Below, in pieces: positions 1 through 6,946 of a stretch of 14,832 bases of DNA. Made by a program: the position numbers and the translations under genes. The number at the start of each line of letters is the position of its first letter. The first letter of the stretch is position 1. The stretch comes from 70-18 sp041691815 (lineage in GTDB: Bacteria > Pseudomonadota > Alphaproteobacteria > Acetobacterales > Acetobacteraceae), in NCBI GenBank assembly GCA_041691815.1, contig JBEPTZ010000112.1, forward strand, positions 1 to 14,832. The letters run 5' to 3'. The notes below the pieces were generated by a model. It did not search any database. It saw only the letters and a list, made by a program, of their open reading frames with translations, and was not told where the DNA came from.

Positions 1-26
1 TCTGCCCACAGGCAATAAGAGTCGGG

Positions 27-73
27 GGTTCCAAGGGCTTTGCCCTTGGCGGGGTTCGGGGCAGAGCCCCGGC
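27..73. repeat. tandem-hairpin intergenic repeat
   Basis: Two G/C-rich hairpins lie side by side. The first is CCAAGGGC / GCCCTTGG (31-38 and 42-49, loop TTT). The second is CGGGGC / GCCCCG (57-62 and 66-71, loop AGA). They sit immediately downstream of the stop codon of the minus-strand small gene, so they could act as its transcript end. The paired, near-symmetrical design is that of REP-like dispersed repeats. I see no second copy in this window, so membership in a repeat family is inferred from form only. Confidence 0.6.
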
Positions 74-76
74 TTG

Positions 77-262
77 CTACTCGCGCCGTCGGGTCATCAG
101 CAGCACCCAGCCGAGGCCGAGCAGTGCGATGGCGGCGTTGGGCAGCAGCAACGGCCACAAACTGGCCGCTGCCGGTTGGTCGATCGCCTGGGCCAGGCTG
201 GGCGCGGCGCCGGCCAGCCACAACGGCAGCGCACCGGTGAGAACGGCGTATCGATCCGACAT
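77..262 (-). CDS. small two-helix membrane protein, unknown function
   Basis: This 61-residue ORF has ATG at 262 and TAG at 77-79. The protein is almost entirely hydrophobic. A first helix spans about residues 6-25 and ends in SLAQA, which could be a signal-peptidase site. A second helix spans about 35-56 and is followed by a basic tail, TRRRE. A helix followed by arginines at the very C-terminus resembles a sorting or stop-transfer tail, but there is no PEP or LPXTG motif. The ribosome-binding signal is weak: AAGGGC lies about 10 nt upstream. It lies 114 nt downstream of the GNAT gene on the same strand and could be co-transcribed. I do not recognise a family. It may be a real small membrane protein or a fortuitous ORF in GC-rich DNA. 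Confidence 0.42.
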   Translation of the reverse strand: MSDRYAVLTGALPLWLAGAAPSLAQAIDQPAAASLWPLLLPNAAIALLGLGWVLLMTRRRE

Positions 263-300
263 CGAATCACCAGCCCTTCAGGATGTATCACCTGATTCGA
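262..300. repeat. 8-bp inverted repeat over the small-ORF start
   Basis: TCGAATCA (262-269) and TGATTCGA (293-300) are exact reverse complements with a 23-nt spacer. The inner arm touches the ATG of the minus-strand small gene (260-262). It could be an operator or a weak mRNA hairpin over the start. An 8-bp match at this distance can also arise by chance. Confidence 0.3.
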
Positions 301-376
301 AGCAAATAGCGTGCCTGAATGGGATTTCAGCGGCTTGAGTCGCCCCGGAATCCGAAGTGTAAAGTTTACCGACAGG

Positions 377-856
377 TTACAGGTCGCGCCGCATCAGCGT
401 GACGATTTCGCCCAGGTCCCGCGATTCGGCGAACGCCACCCAGCCGAGCCGTGCGTAGAGTGGCGCCGCGGTGTTGGTGTCCAGATACAGCGTGGCGATG
501 CCGGCCGCCCGGGCGCTGGCCTCCACCGCGCCGACCACGCGCGGGGCATGGCCACGGCCGCGGAAATCCGGATGCACGTAGACGCTGGCCAGCCACGGCG
601 AGAGGTCGGGCCGCGGGTCGAGGTCGTGATGCACGAAGCTGGCGGTGGCCGCCGGCTGCCCGCCGTCCAGCAGCACGAAGGTCTGTTCCGGCCCCTGCGC
701 CGCAGTGTGGATCGCCAGCCGGGCGGCCACCTGCTCCAGCGTGCGGCCGCGGCGGATGCCCCATTCGCGCCACAGCCAGAGGCTGACCTCGGGGATCAGG
801 TCGGGCCGTGCGGTGGTGGTGGTGATCTCGATGATGGGCATGGTCGGGGCGGGCAT
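377..856 (-). CDS. GNAT family N-acetyltransferase
   Basis: This predicted cytoplasmic acyl-CoA-dependent N-acetyltransferase has 159 residues, the usual size for a single GNAT domain. The acetyl-CoA-binding motif A is visible as SVYVHPDFRGRGHAPRVV (about residues 91-108), with the R-G-x-G-x-A pyrophosphate loop. The later strand and helix ATLYLDTNTAAPLYARLGW is the usual motif B, with a Tyr (Y134) where many GNATs place the general acid. The start at 856 is preferred because GAGGAG lies 8 nt upstream; an internal ATG at 839-841 lacks such a site. The gene is divergent from the FAD-oxidase gene, with a 60-bp shared control region. The substrate cannot be told from sequence. The family call is firm. 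Confidence 0.88.
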   Translation of the reverse strand: MPAPTMPIIEITTTTARPDLIPEVSLWLWREWGIRRGRTLEQVAARLAIHTAAQGPEQTFVLLDGGQPAATASFVHHDLDPRPDLSPWLASVYVHPDFRGRGHAPRVVGAVEASARAAGIATLYLDTNTAAPLYARLGWVAFAESRDLGEIVTLMRRDL

Positions 857-870
857 GGCTGGCTCCTCAA

Positions 871-898
871 TTGACCTGCGGCGCGGGCCGGATAGTTT
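871..898 (+). promoter_or_regulatory. possible promoter for the FAD-oxidase gene
   Basis: TTGACC (871-876) and TAGTTT (893-898) are 16 bp apart in the short divergent interval. The -35 is good and the -10 is poor. Transcription from here would start close to the GGAGGA ribosome-binding site of the gene at 917, giving a very short leader. This is a tentative call from pattern only. Confidence 0.3.
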
Positions 899-916
899 GG
901 CCGCGGAGGAACCGCC

Positions 917-2344
917 ATGCCAGACACCGCTATTCCCGCCCCCCTGCTGCAGCGCCTCGCCGGGATCGTCGGGCCGACCGGAATGCTCACTTTGCCGGAA
1001 GATACCGCACCCTATACCGAGGACTGGCGGCGGATGTATCGCGGCCGCACCGCGGCGGTGCTGCGGCCGGGCAGCACGGCGGAGCTGGCTGCGGTGGTGG
1101 CGGCCTGTGCGGCGGCCGGCGTGGCGCTGGCGCCGCAGGGCGGCAACACCTCGATGGTCGGCGGCGCGGTGCCGGCCGAGGATGGCAGCCAGCTGGTGCT
1201 GAGCCTGGCGCGGATGCACCGCGTTCGCGCCGTGGACGCGGTGGACCAGACGCTGACCATCGAGGCCGGCGCCACGCTGAAGGCAGCCCAGGACGCCGCC
1301 GAGGCCGCCGGCTGCCTGCTGCCGCTGTCGATCGGCTCGGAGGGCACGGCGCAGATCGGCGGCATCCTGTCCACCAATGCCGGCGGGAACAATACCGTGC
1401 GCTACGGCAATGCGCGCGACATGGTGCTGGGGCTGGAGGTGGTGCTGCCGGACGGGCAGGTGTGGAACGGCCTGCGGCGGCTGCGCAAGGACAATACCGG
1501 CTATTGCCTGCGCCAGTTGTTCGTCGGCGCCGAGGGCACGCTGGGGGTGATTTCCGCCGCGGTGCTGAAGCTGGTGCCGCGCCCGACCCAGGCCGAGGTG
1601 GCGCTGTGCGCGGTGGCCTCGCCGGAGGCGGCCCTGGCGCTGTTCACCCGGTTTCATCGCCACGACCCGGCCTCGGTCAGCGCCTTCGAATACATGTCCG
1701 GCATGGGGATGGATTTCGTGTTGAAGCACATTCCCGGCGCCACCCTGCCGCTGGCGGCGCGGGCGGTGCATTACGCGCTGATCGAGCTTACCACGCCGCG
1801 GCCGGGCAATGATCTGCGGGCCAATCTGGAAACCGTACTGGAAGCTGCCCTGGAAGCCGGCGAGGTGGCCGACGCGGTGATCGCCGAGAGCGCCGCACAG
1901 CGCGCGGCGCTCTGGCACCTGCGCGAGGAGCATTCCGAGGGCCAGAAGCGCGAGGGCGCCAGCATCAAGAACGACGTGTCGGTGCCGGTCTCCAGGGTGC
2001 CGGAACTGATCGCCAGAGCCTCGGCGGCCTGCGAGAAGCTGATGCCGGGCATCAGGGTGGCGCCGTTCGGCCACATGGGCGACGGCAATATCCACTTCAA
2101 CCTGGAACAGCCGGAGGGCATGGACGCCGCCGCCTTCCTGGCCCAGGACCATGCGGTGATGGACGCGGTGTGCGAGGTGGTGCGGGCGCTGGACGGCAGC
2201 TTCTCGGCCGAGCACGGCGTCGGCAAGCTGAAGCCGTACATGATGCCGGACTGGCGCGGCGGGGCGGAATTGGCGCTGATGCGCGCGATCAAGGCGGCGA
2301 TCGACCCGCAGGCGCTGATGAATCCGGGCAAGCTGCTGCCGTAA
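917..2344 (+). CDS. FAD-binding oxidase, D-2-hydroxyacid (D-2-hydroxyglutarate/D-lactate) dehydrogenase type
   Basis: This 475-residue flavoprotein belongs to the GlcD/D2HGDH class, which oxidises a D-2-hydroxy acid to the 2-oxo acid and passes electrons to an acceptor. The N-terminal FAD-binding half (about residues 35-220) shows PQGGNTSMVGGAVP, then SEGTAQIGGILSTNAGGNN and the GAEGTLGVIS segment. The C-terminal substrate half shows the metal-ligand type motif GHMGDGNIHFN (about 389-399) and the family signature AEHGVGKLKP near residue 435. The start is supported by GGAGGA just upstream. Length and motifs match complete members, and there is no iron-sulfur extension like that of long D-lactate dehydrogenases. 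D-2-hydroxyglutarate is the likeliest substrate by motif, but D-lactate and glycolate are not excluded. The gene ends 6 nt before a perfect hairpin. Confidence 0.9.
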   Translation: MPDTAIPAPLLQRLAGIVGPTGMLTLPEDTAPYTEDWRRMYRGRTAAVLRPGSTAELAAVVAACAAAGVALAPQGGNTSMVGGAVPAEDGSQLVLSLARMHRVRAVDAVDQTLTIEAGATLKAAQDAAEAAGCLLPLSIGSEGTAQIGGILSTNAGGNNTVRYGNARDMVLGLEVVLPDGQVWNGLRRLRKDNTGYCLRQLFVGAEGTLGVISAAVLKLVPRPTQAEVALCAVASPEAALALFTRFHRHDPASVSAFEYMSGMGMDFVLKHIPGATLPLAARAVHYALIELTTPRPGNDLRANLETVLEAALEAGEVADAVIAESAAQRAALWHLREEHSEGQKREGASIKNDVSVPVSRVPELIARASAACEKLMPGIRVAPFGHMGDGNIHFNLEQPEGMDAAAFLAQDHAVMDAVCEVVRALDGSFSAEHGVGKLKPYMMPDWRGGAELALMRAIKAAIDPQALMNPGKLLP

Positions 2345-2350
2345 CGCAAA

Positions 2351-2381
2351 ATGGCCTCCGGTGCCGAACACCGGAGGCCAT
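2351..2381. terminator. perfect 13-bp hairpin between convergent genes
   Basis: ATGGCCTCCGGTG (2351-2363) is exactly complementary to CACCGGAGGCCAT (2369-2381), with loop CCGAA. It lies between the stop codons of the FAD-oxidase gene (+) and the PEP-CTERM gene (-). Read on the minus strand it is followed by TTTTGCG, a short U-tract. Read on the plus strand it is preceded by AAAA but has no U-tract after it. It probably ends the PEP-CTERM transcript and may act in both directions. Confidence 0.75.
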
Positions 2382-2404
2382 CACGTAGCGAGCCGACGCT
2401 TGGA

Positions 2405-3106
2405 TCAGGCGCGGCGACGGCGGCGGATCAGGCCGAGGCCGATCAGCCCGGCGCCGAGCAGCGCCATGCTGGCGGGCTCAGGCACCGCGTTGACGAGCAT
2501 CGACGTGCTGGCCACAACGCCGGAGTCGTTGGAGACCGTCAAGTCGAACTGGTAGGTATGGTTGGCATAGGCATCGAACCCCGGCATCCCCTGGTCGGTG
2601 AAGGTCAGGTTCTCCGAGTTCTGGGTTTTTTGACCCACGATGGCGTTGTCGGGGAAGTTGTACGGGTTCACCACGAACGGGGTCCCGCCGGTCGTCAGAT
2701 CGGTTATGGTGATCGTCGCCGTCGTATTACCGAGGGTGGCGCCGTCGGTCGCGCCCGTCATGTCGATGGAGAAGGTGTAGTTCCAGGTTGCAGAAATGGG
2801 CGGATTCTTAGCAGGATTGTAATACAGGCCCCGCGTGACGTCGTATGTGCCGATACCGTCGGGAGAACCGGGGGTTATCGTCGGCGCTATCGACGAACCG
2901 TAGCGGTAGACGGCGCGCAACCCCACCACGACACCGTTATCGGTGCCGGTGCTCCAATGGTCGGTCGGGTTCCCGGTGCCATAGATGGACGGGATGGTCA
3001 CGTCATAAGCCTGCGTGCTCTGCGCGTGCGATGTTGCCGGCAGCGCCACCGCAGCCGCGAGCATCGCCGCGGCGCCCAGCATCGTTGAATACAAATTCAG
3101 TCCCAT
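2405..3106 (-). CDS. PEP-CTERM sorting domain-containing secreted protein
   Basis: This 233-residue predicted exported protein has a Sec signal peptide (hydrophobic stretch about residues 6-25, cleavage likely after ATSHA near 28). A Thr/Asn/Gly-rich beta-type body follows. The C-terminal PEP-CTERM tail (208-233) has VPEPASMALL, a glycine-rich transmembrane helix and a run of five arginines. In this family the tail is recognised and cut by an exosortase (EpsH/XrtA type), and the products are usually surface or exopolysaccharide-associated. No exosortase or EPS gene is in the window. ATG at 3106 is preferred over 3112 because AGGGAG (3113-3118) lies 6 nt before it but abuts the other. The body has no domain I recognise. 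A hairpin (3129-3148) lies in the leader. Confidence 0.85.
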   Translation of the reverse strand: MGLNLYSTMLGAAAMLAAAVALPATSHAQSTQAYDVTIPSIYGTGNPTDHWSTGTDNGVVVGLRAVYRYGSSIAPTITPGSPDGIGTYDVTRGLYYNPAKNPPISATWNYTFSIDMTGATDGATLGNTTATITITDLTTGGTPFVVNPYNFPDNAIVGQKTQNSENLTFTDQGMPGFDAYANHTYQFDLTVSNDSGVVASTSMLVNAVPEPASMALLGAGLIGLGLIRRRRRA

Positions 3107-3128
3107 CGTCATCTCCCTGTGCCCCACA

Positions 3129-3148
3129 CCCGGCCGATCAAGGCCGGG
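3129..3148. promoter_or_regulatory. leader hairpin upstream of the PEP-CTERM gene
   Basis: CCCGGCC (3129-3135) pairs with GGCCGGG (3142-3148) across loop GATCAA. It lies about 10 nt upstream of the ribosome-binding site of the minus-strand PEP-CTERM gene, so in the mRNA it would fold in the 5' leader. A regulatory role is inferred from position only. Confidence 0.4.
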
Positions 3149-3299
3149 CGCTCCAATTCCTATCCGGGTATTCATCCCGAAGGACGAATAAGCAAACTCC
3201 GTGCCATAGAAAAAAATCGTGAGATAACAAATCATTGCTTTCGCAAGGGCATCGACCTTCTTCACCAGGTGTAAAGATTTCCGACATGTCCGCGCCGGT

Positions 3300-3328
3300 T
3301 TGGCCTTCCCGGCGCGGTCGGCTAGAAT
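3300..3328 (+). promoter_or_regulatory. predicted sigma70-type promoter of the lptG operon
   Basis: TTGGCC (3300-3305) and TAGAAT (3323-3328) are separated by exactly 17 bp, and the -10 matches five of six consensus bases. It lies in the intergenic region ahead of lptG and points the right way. Transcription would start near 3335, just ahead of GAGGAG (3340-3345) and the leader ORF at 3360. Confidence 0.5.
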
Positions 3329-3359
3329 GGCCCGGCAGCGAGGAGTTCCAACCACGCCG

Positions 3360-3449
3360 ATGCCGGCCCCCGCCATCCCTGCCCGCCATAAGCGGTGCCA
3401 TGCAGCCATGCCCAGGCGGGTCAACGCCGCCGCGCGGTGGCGCGAATGA
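3360..3449 (+). CDS. possible 29-codon leader ORF coupled to lptG
   Basis: The ORF starts at ATG 3360 with GAGGAG (3340-3345) about 14 nt upstream, a slightly long spacing, and ends at TGA 3447-3449. That stop overlaps the lptG ATG (3446-3448) as ATGA, the classic arrangement for translational coupling. The predicted peptide is rich in Ala, Arg and Pro (MPAPAIPARHKR...) with no recognisable domain. lptG itself lacks a good ribosome-binding site, so reinitiation from this ORF would explain its translation. It may be a leader peptide, a remnant of an upstream gene, or chance. Confidence 0.38.
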   Translation: MPAPAIPARHKRCHAAMPRRVNAAARWRE

Positions 3450-4558
3450 ACGTCATCGCCACGCTGTCGCGCTACATCGCGCGGGTGTTCTCGTTCTTCG
3501 TGCTGGTGATGCTGGCGGCGCTTACCGGGGTGGTTTCGCTGTTTGATTTCATCGAGTTGCTGCGCCGCGCCGCTAACCGGCCGGACGCCAGCTTCGGCGT
3601 GGTGGCCGAGATCGCCGCTCTGCGCCTGCCGTGGCTGGCGATGCAGATCCTGCCGTTCGCCGTGCTGCTTGGCGGCATCCTGGCGTTCTGGCGGCTCACC
3701 CGTTCGTCCGAGCTGGTGGTGGCGCGCGCCGCCGGAGTCTCGGCCTGGCAGTTCCTCGCAGCACCCACGCTCTGCGCGGTGTTGCTCGGCGCCGGCGCCA
3801 CCACGGTGATCAGCCCGGTCTCGGCGGCCCTCAGGGCGCGGGCGGAGGCGGTGGACAGCACCTACCTGAAGGTCGGCGGCGGCCCGCTCTCGCTCAATGG
3901 CGGCCAGCTCTGGCTGCGTCAGGCCGACCGCGCGCTGGATCCCAAGGGGGTCGCCATCCTGCATGCCAGCGGCGTCACCCTGCGCGACGGCACGCTGAGT
4001 TCCGGCCCGGTCAGCATCTTCCGCCTCGATGGCCGCGACGGCCTGCTGGAGCGGCTGGAGGCCAGCAGTGCCGTGCTGCAGAACCATGAATGGGTGCTGA
4101 ATGCCACCCGCGTGCTGCGCCCCGGCCGCACCGCCGAGCCGCCGGCCACCATGCGGCTGCCCACCAGCATGACCGTCGACCGGGTGCAGGACAGCTTCGC
4201 GCCGCCCGACACGCTCAGCTTCTGGGCGCTGCCCGGCTTCATCCAGCTGCTCGACCGCTCCGGCTTCTCCTCGGTGCGCCACCGGCTGCATTTCCAGTCG
4301 CTGCTGGCGCTGCCGCTGCTGGCCGGCACCATGGCGCTGCTCGCCGCCGGCTTCTCGATGCGCCCGTCACGGCGCGGCGGCGTGGCGCGGATGATCGGCG
4401 GCGGCGTCGCGGCCGGCTTCGCGCTTTACATGATCTCCAAGGTCGCCGAGGAATTCGGCCAGTCGGGCGCATTGCCGCCGGCGCTGGCCGCCTGGGCGCC
4501 GGCGCTGGCCGGGCTGATGTTCTCGCTGGCGCTGCTGCTGCATCTGGAAGACGGCTGA
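3446..4558 (+). CDS. lptG: LPS export ABC transporter permease LptG
   Basis: This 370-residue inner-membrane permease belongs to the LptB2FG exporter, which extracts lipopolysaccharide from the inner membrane and feeds the periplasmic Lpt bridge. The LptF/LptG layout is visible: N-terminal helices (SRYIARVFSFFVLVMLAALTG, then about residues 55-80 and 95-120), a periplasmic beta-jellyroll-like middle (about 125-275), and C-terminal helices to residue 367. The N-terminal SLFDFIELLRRA and position directly before lptD favour LptG over LptF. The start at 3446 fits the family N-terminus. A GTG at 3395 would add 17 charged residues. Ribosome-binding signals are weak for both. The stop is 2 nt before lptD. 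lptF is not upstream as in many relatives; a PEP-CTERM gene on the other strand occupies that place. Confidence 0.92.
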   Translation: MNVIATLSRYIARVFSFFVLVMLAALTGVVSLFDFIELLRRAANRPDASFGVVAEIAALRLPWLAMQILPFAVLLGGILAFWRLTRSSELVVARAAGVSAWQFLAAPTLCAVLLGAGATTVISPVSAALRARAEAVDSTYLKVGGGPLSLNGGQLWLRQADRALDPKGVAILHASGVTLRDGTLSSGPVSIFRLDGRDGLLERLEASSAVLQNHEWVLNATRVLRPGRTAEPPATMRLPTSMTVDRVQDSFAPPDTLSFWALPGFIQLLDRSGFSSVRHRLHFQSLLALPLLAGTMALLAAGFSMRPSRRGGVARMIGGGVAAGFALYMISKVAEEFGQSGALPPALAAWAPALAGLMFSLALLLHLEDG

Positions 4559-4560
4559 CC

Positions 4561-6906
4561 ATGCCTCGCACCCCCCGCCTGCCCCATGTCGCCATCCTGG
4601 CCGCGGCTTTGCTCGCCGCCACCATGCTGTCCAGCAACGTGGCCACCGATGCGGCACGCGCGCAGGGCCTCGGGACCCCCGGCATGGGCACCGGCATGCC
4701 CGGCGGCGCGTTCGGCACCCCCAGCACCCCCGGCATGCCGCAGGTGGCCAACCCCAGCGCCGCCCCGCCCGCCGCCCGCGCCACTCCGCCGATCGCCCGC
4801 GCCAGCATCGCCCCGGCGCACCCCGACCAGCCGGTCTACTACCAGGCCGACGCCGCCTCGTTCGACAACGCCACCGGCATCGCCACGCTGTCCGGCCATG
4901 TCGAGTTCTGGCAGGACAACCGCCTGCTGCTGGCCGACCGGGTCACCTATGACCGCACCACCGGGGTCGCGGCGGCCACCGGCAACGTCGTGCTGATGGA
5001 GCCGGACGGCCAGACCGTGTTCTCCAACTACGCCGAGCTGTCGGCCGGCATGAAGGAGGGCGTGCTGTCCGGCATGCGCGCCCTGCTGGCCGAGGGCGGC
5101 AAGCTGGCGGCCAACGGCATGCGCCGCACCGGCGGCGACATCAACGAACTGAGCCGCGCCGTCTATTCCACCTGCGACCTGTGCGCCAAGGACCCCACCC
5201 GTCCGCCGCTATGGCAGATCCGCGCCCGCACCGCGGTGCAGGATGTCGAGCACAAGCGCATCGAATACCGCGACGCGGTGGTGGATTTCGCCGGCGTGCC
5301 GATCTTCTGGACCCCCTACCTCACCCATCCGGACCCGTCGCAGAAGCGCGCCAGCGGCCTGCTGGTGCCGAATATCGGCTACTCCAAGCATCTCGGCGCC
5401 TTCACTGCGGTCCCATACTACTGGGTGATCGACGGCGCGTCGGACGCCACCATCACCCCGCTGGTGGCCACCAGCAACGGGCCGGGCGCCACCGTGGAAT
5501 ACCGCCGCCGCTTCAACAGCGGCGCCGTCACGGTGGATACCGGCCTGGCCAATTCCAGCGGCAACCTCGGCGGCTACCTGTTCACCAAGGGCCAGTTCGC
5601 CATCGACGACACCTGGCGCTGGGGCTTCAACGTCAACCGCGCCAGCGACACCAACTACATGCGCGACTTCCATATCCAGGGCTGGCAGGACGTGCTGACC
5701 AGCCAGGTCTACCTCGAGGGCTTCGGCCAGGGCGCCTACACCAGGCTCGACGCCCGCTTCTACCAGGGCCTGTCGAGCAGCATCAGCACCAGCAAGCTGC
5801 CGACCGTGCTGCCGCGCTGGCAGTACCACCTGTTCAACGACCGCGACCCGCTGGGCGGCCGCCTGTCGCTCGACGCCGACGCCTTCAACGTGGTGCGCGA
5901 CCAGGGCACCAGCACCCAGCGCGCCCGCCTCAGCCTCAACTGGGACCGCCCGGCGATCGGCCCGATCGGCGACGTCTGGAAGCTCACGCTGCACATGGAC
6001 AGCGCCACCTATTCCGCCACCCGCTTCAACGAGCAGCCCAGCTACGGCAGCCTCGGCAGCGTCACCGCCACCCAGGCGATGCCCACCGCGGCGCTGGAGG
6101 TCCGCTGGCCGCTCACCCGCGATGCCGGAAGCTGGGGCACCCAGCTGCTGGAGCCGATCGTCCAGATCGTCGCCGCGCCGCGCAGCAGCACCTACGTCAA
6201 CACCCGGGTGCCCAACGAGGACAGCCTGTTCGCCGACTTCACCGACGCCAACCTGTTCGCGCTCAACCGCTTCCAGGGCGTCGACCGGCTGGAGGGCGGC
6301 ATGCGCGCCAATATCGCCCTGCACGGCGCCTGGTATTTCGGCCAGGGCTCCAGCATCGACGCGCTGATCGGCCAGGGCTACCGGCTGCAGAAAGACACCG
6401 CCTTCATGGTCGGCTCCGGCCTGCGCGACACCGCGACCGACGTGGTCAGCCATCTCAGCGTCGTTGCCAACAAGTATCTCGACCTCACCACCCGCCAGCG
6501 CTTCGACCGCCGCACCGGCAATGTAAAGTTTGCCGACATCCTGGCCACCGCCGGCACCGACATGTTCCGCGTCAACGCCGGCTACATCTACAGCACCACC
6601 AATCCCTACGTGCTGTATGACAGCGCCACGCCGCCGGCCGCCTACTACCAGCCGCGCAACGAAGTCACCCTCGGCGCCAGCGCCAAGCTCGACCACTGGA
6701 AGCTGCGCAGCTGGGCCCGGCGGGACGTGCGGACCAACCAGATGGTCGGCGTCGGGCTCGGCGCCGGCTACGAGGACGAGTGCTTCATCTTCGACCTCAA
6801 CTTCTTCCGCCGCTACACCTCGATCAACGGCGACCACGGCGCCAGCACGGTGCTGTTCCAGGTCACCTTCAAGACGGTGGGCCAGTTCGGCTTCCATGCG
6901 CTATAG
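4561..6906 (+). CDS. lptD: LPS-assembly outer-membrane protein LptD
   Basis: This 781-residue outer-membrane beta-barrel inserts LPS into the outer leaflet together with LptE. It has a signal peptide (about 1-35, hydrophobic LAAALLAATML, ending near ARAQG). A Gly/Pro/Met-rich linker follows (about 36-80), then an LptA/OstA-like jellyroll (about 95-200, PVYYQADAASFDNATG and LSGHVEF) and a long barrel with alternating aromatic strands to the C-terminus. Only three cysteines are present: C205 and C208 (STCDLCAKD) and C741 (YEDECFIF). E. coli LptD uses four cysteines in two disulfides linking N-domain and barrel, so the pattern here differs. The ATG follows the lptG stop by 2 nt, implying coupling. 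Length matches the family. The last residues, FGFHAL, lack the usual terminal Phe. Confidence 0.95.
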   Translation: MPRTPRLPHVAILAAALLAATMLSSNVATDAARAQGLGTPGMGTGMPGGAFGTPSTPGMPQVANPSAAPPAARATPPIARASIAPAHPDQPVYYQADAASFDNATGIATLSGHVEFWQDNRLLLADRVTYDRTTGVAAATGNVVLMEPDGQTVFSNYAELSAGMKEGVLSGMRALLAEGGKLAANGMRRTGGDINELSRAVYSTCDLCAKDPTRPPLWQIRARTAVQDVEHKRIEYRDAVVDFAGVPIFWTPYLTHPDPSQKRASGLLVPNIGYSKHLGAFTAVPYYWVIDGASDATITPLVATSNGPGATVEYRRRFNSGAVTVDTGLANSSGNLGGYLFTKGQFAIDDTWRWGFNVNRASDTNYMRDFHIQGWQDVLTSQVYLEGFGQGAYTRLDARFYQGLSSSISTSKLPTVLPRWQYHLFNDRDPLGGRLSLDADAFNVVRDQGTSTQRARLSLNWDRPAIGPIGDVWKLTLHMDSATYSATRFNEQPSYGSLGSVTATQAMPTAALEVRWPLTRDAGSWGTQLLEPIVQIVAAPRSSTYVNTRVPNEDSLFADFTDANLFALNRFQGVDRLEGGMRANIALHGAWYFGQGSSIDALIGQGYRLQKDTAFMVGSGLRDTATDVVSHLSVVANKYLDLTTRQRFDRRTGNVKFADILATAGTDMFRVNAGYIYSTTNPYVLYDSATPPAAYYQPRNEVTLGASAKLDHWKLRSWARRDVRTNQMVGVGLGAGYEDECFIFDLNFFRRYTSINGDHGASTVLFQVTFKTVGQFGFHAL

Positions 6907-6946
6907 AGCCAGCCCAGCGCCCCCACTCGGAGTTCAACCCGCTTCC

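Noticed and set aside
377..2371. 664-codon minus-strand frame across the FAD-oxidase gene into the GNAT gene
   Set aside because: Only the last 159 codons are real (GNAT). The rest is antisense to a gene with clear flavoprotein motifs and has a His/Arg/Gln-rich, motif-free product typical of high-GC shadow frames.
3395..3445. GTG start for lptG at 3395
   Set aside because: It adds a charged stretch before the first membrane helix and has no ribosome-binding site. ATG 3446 fits the family N-terminus.
5209..6897. 562-codon minus-strand frame opposite lptD
   Set aside because: It is fully antisense to lptD, low-complexity (Gly/Ala/Val/Glu) and explained by GC skew.
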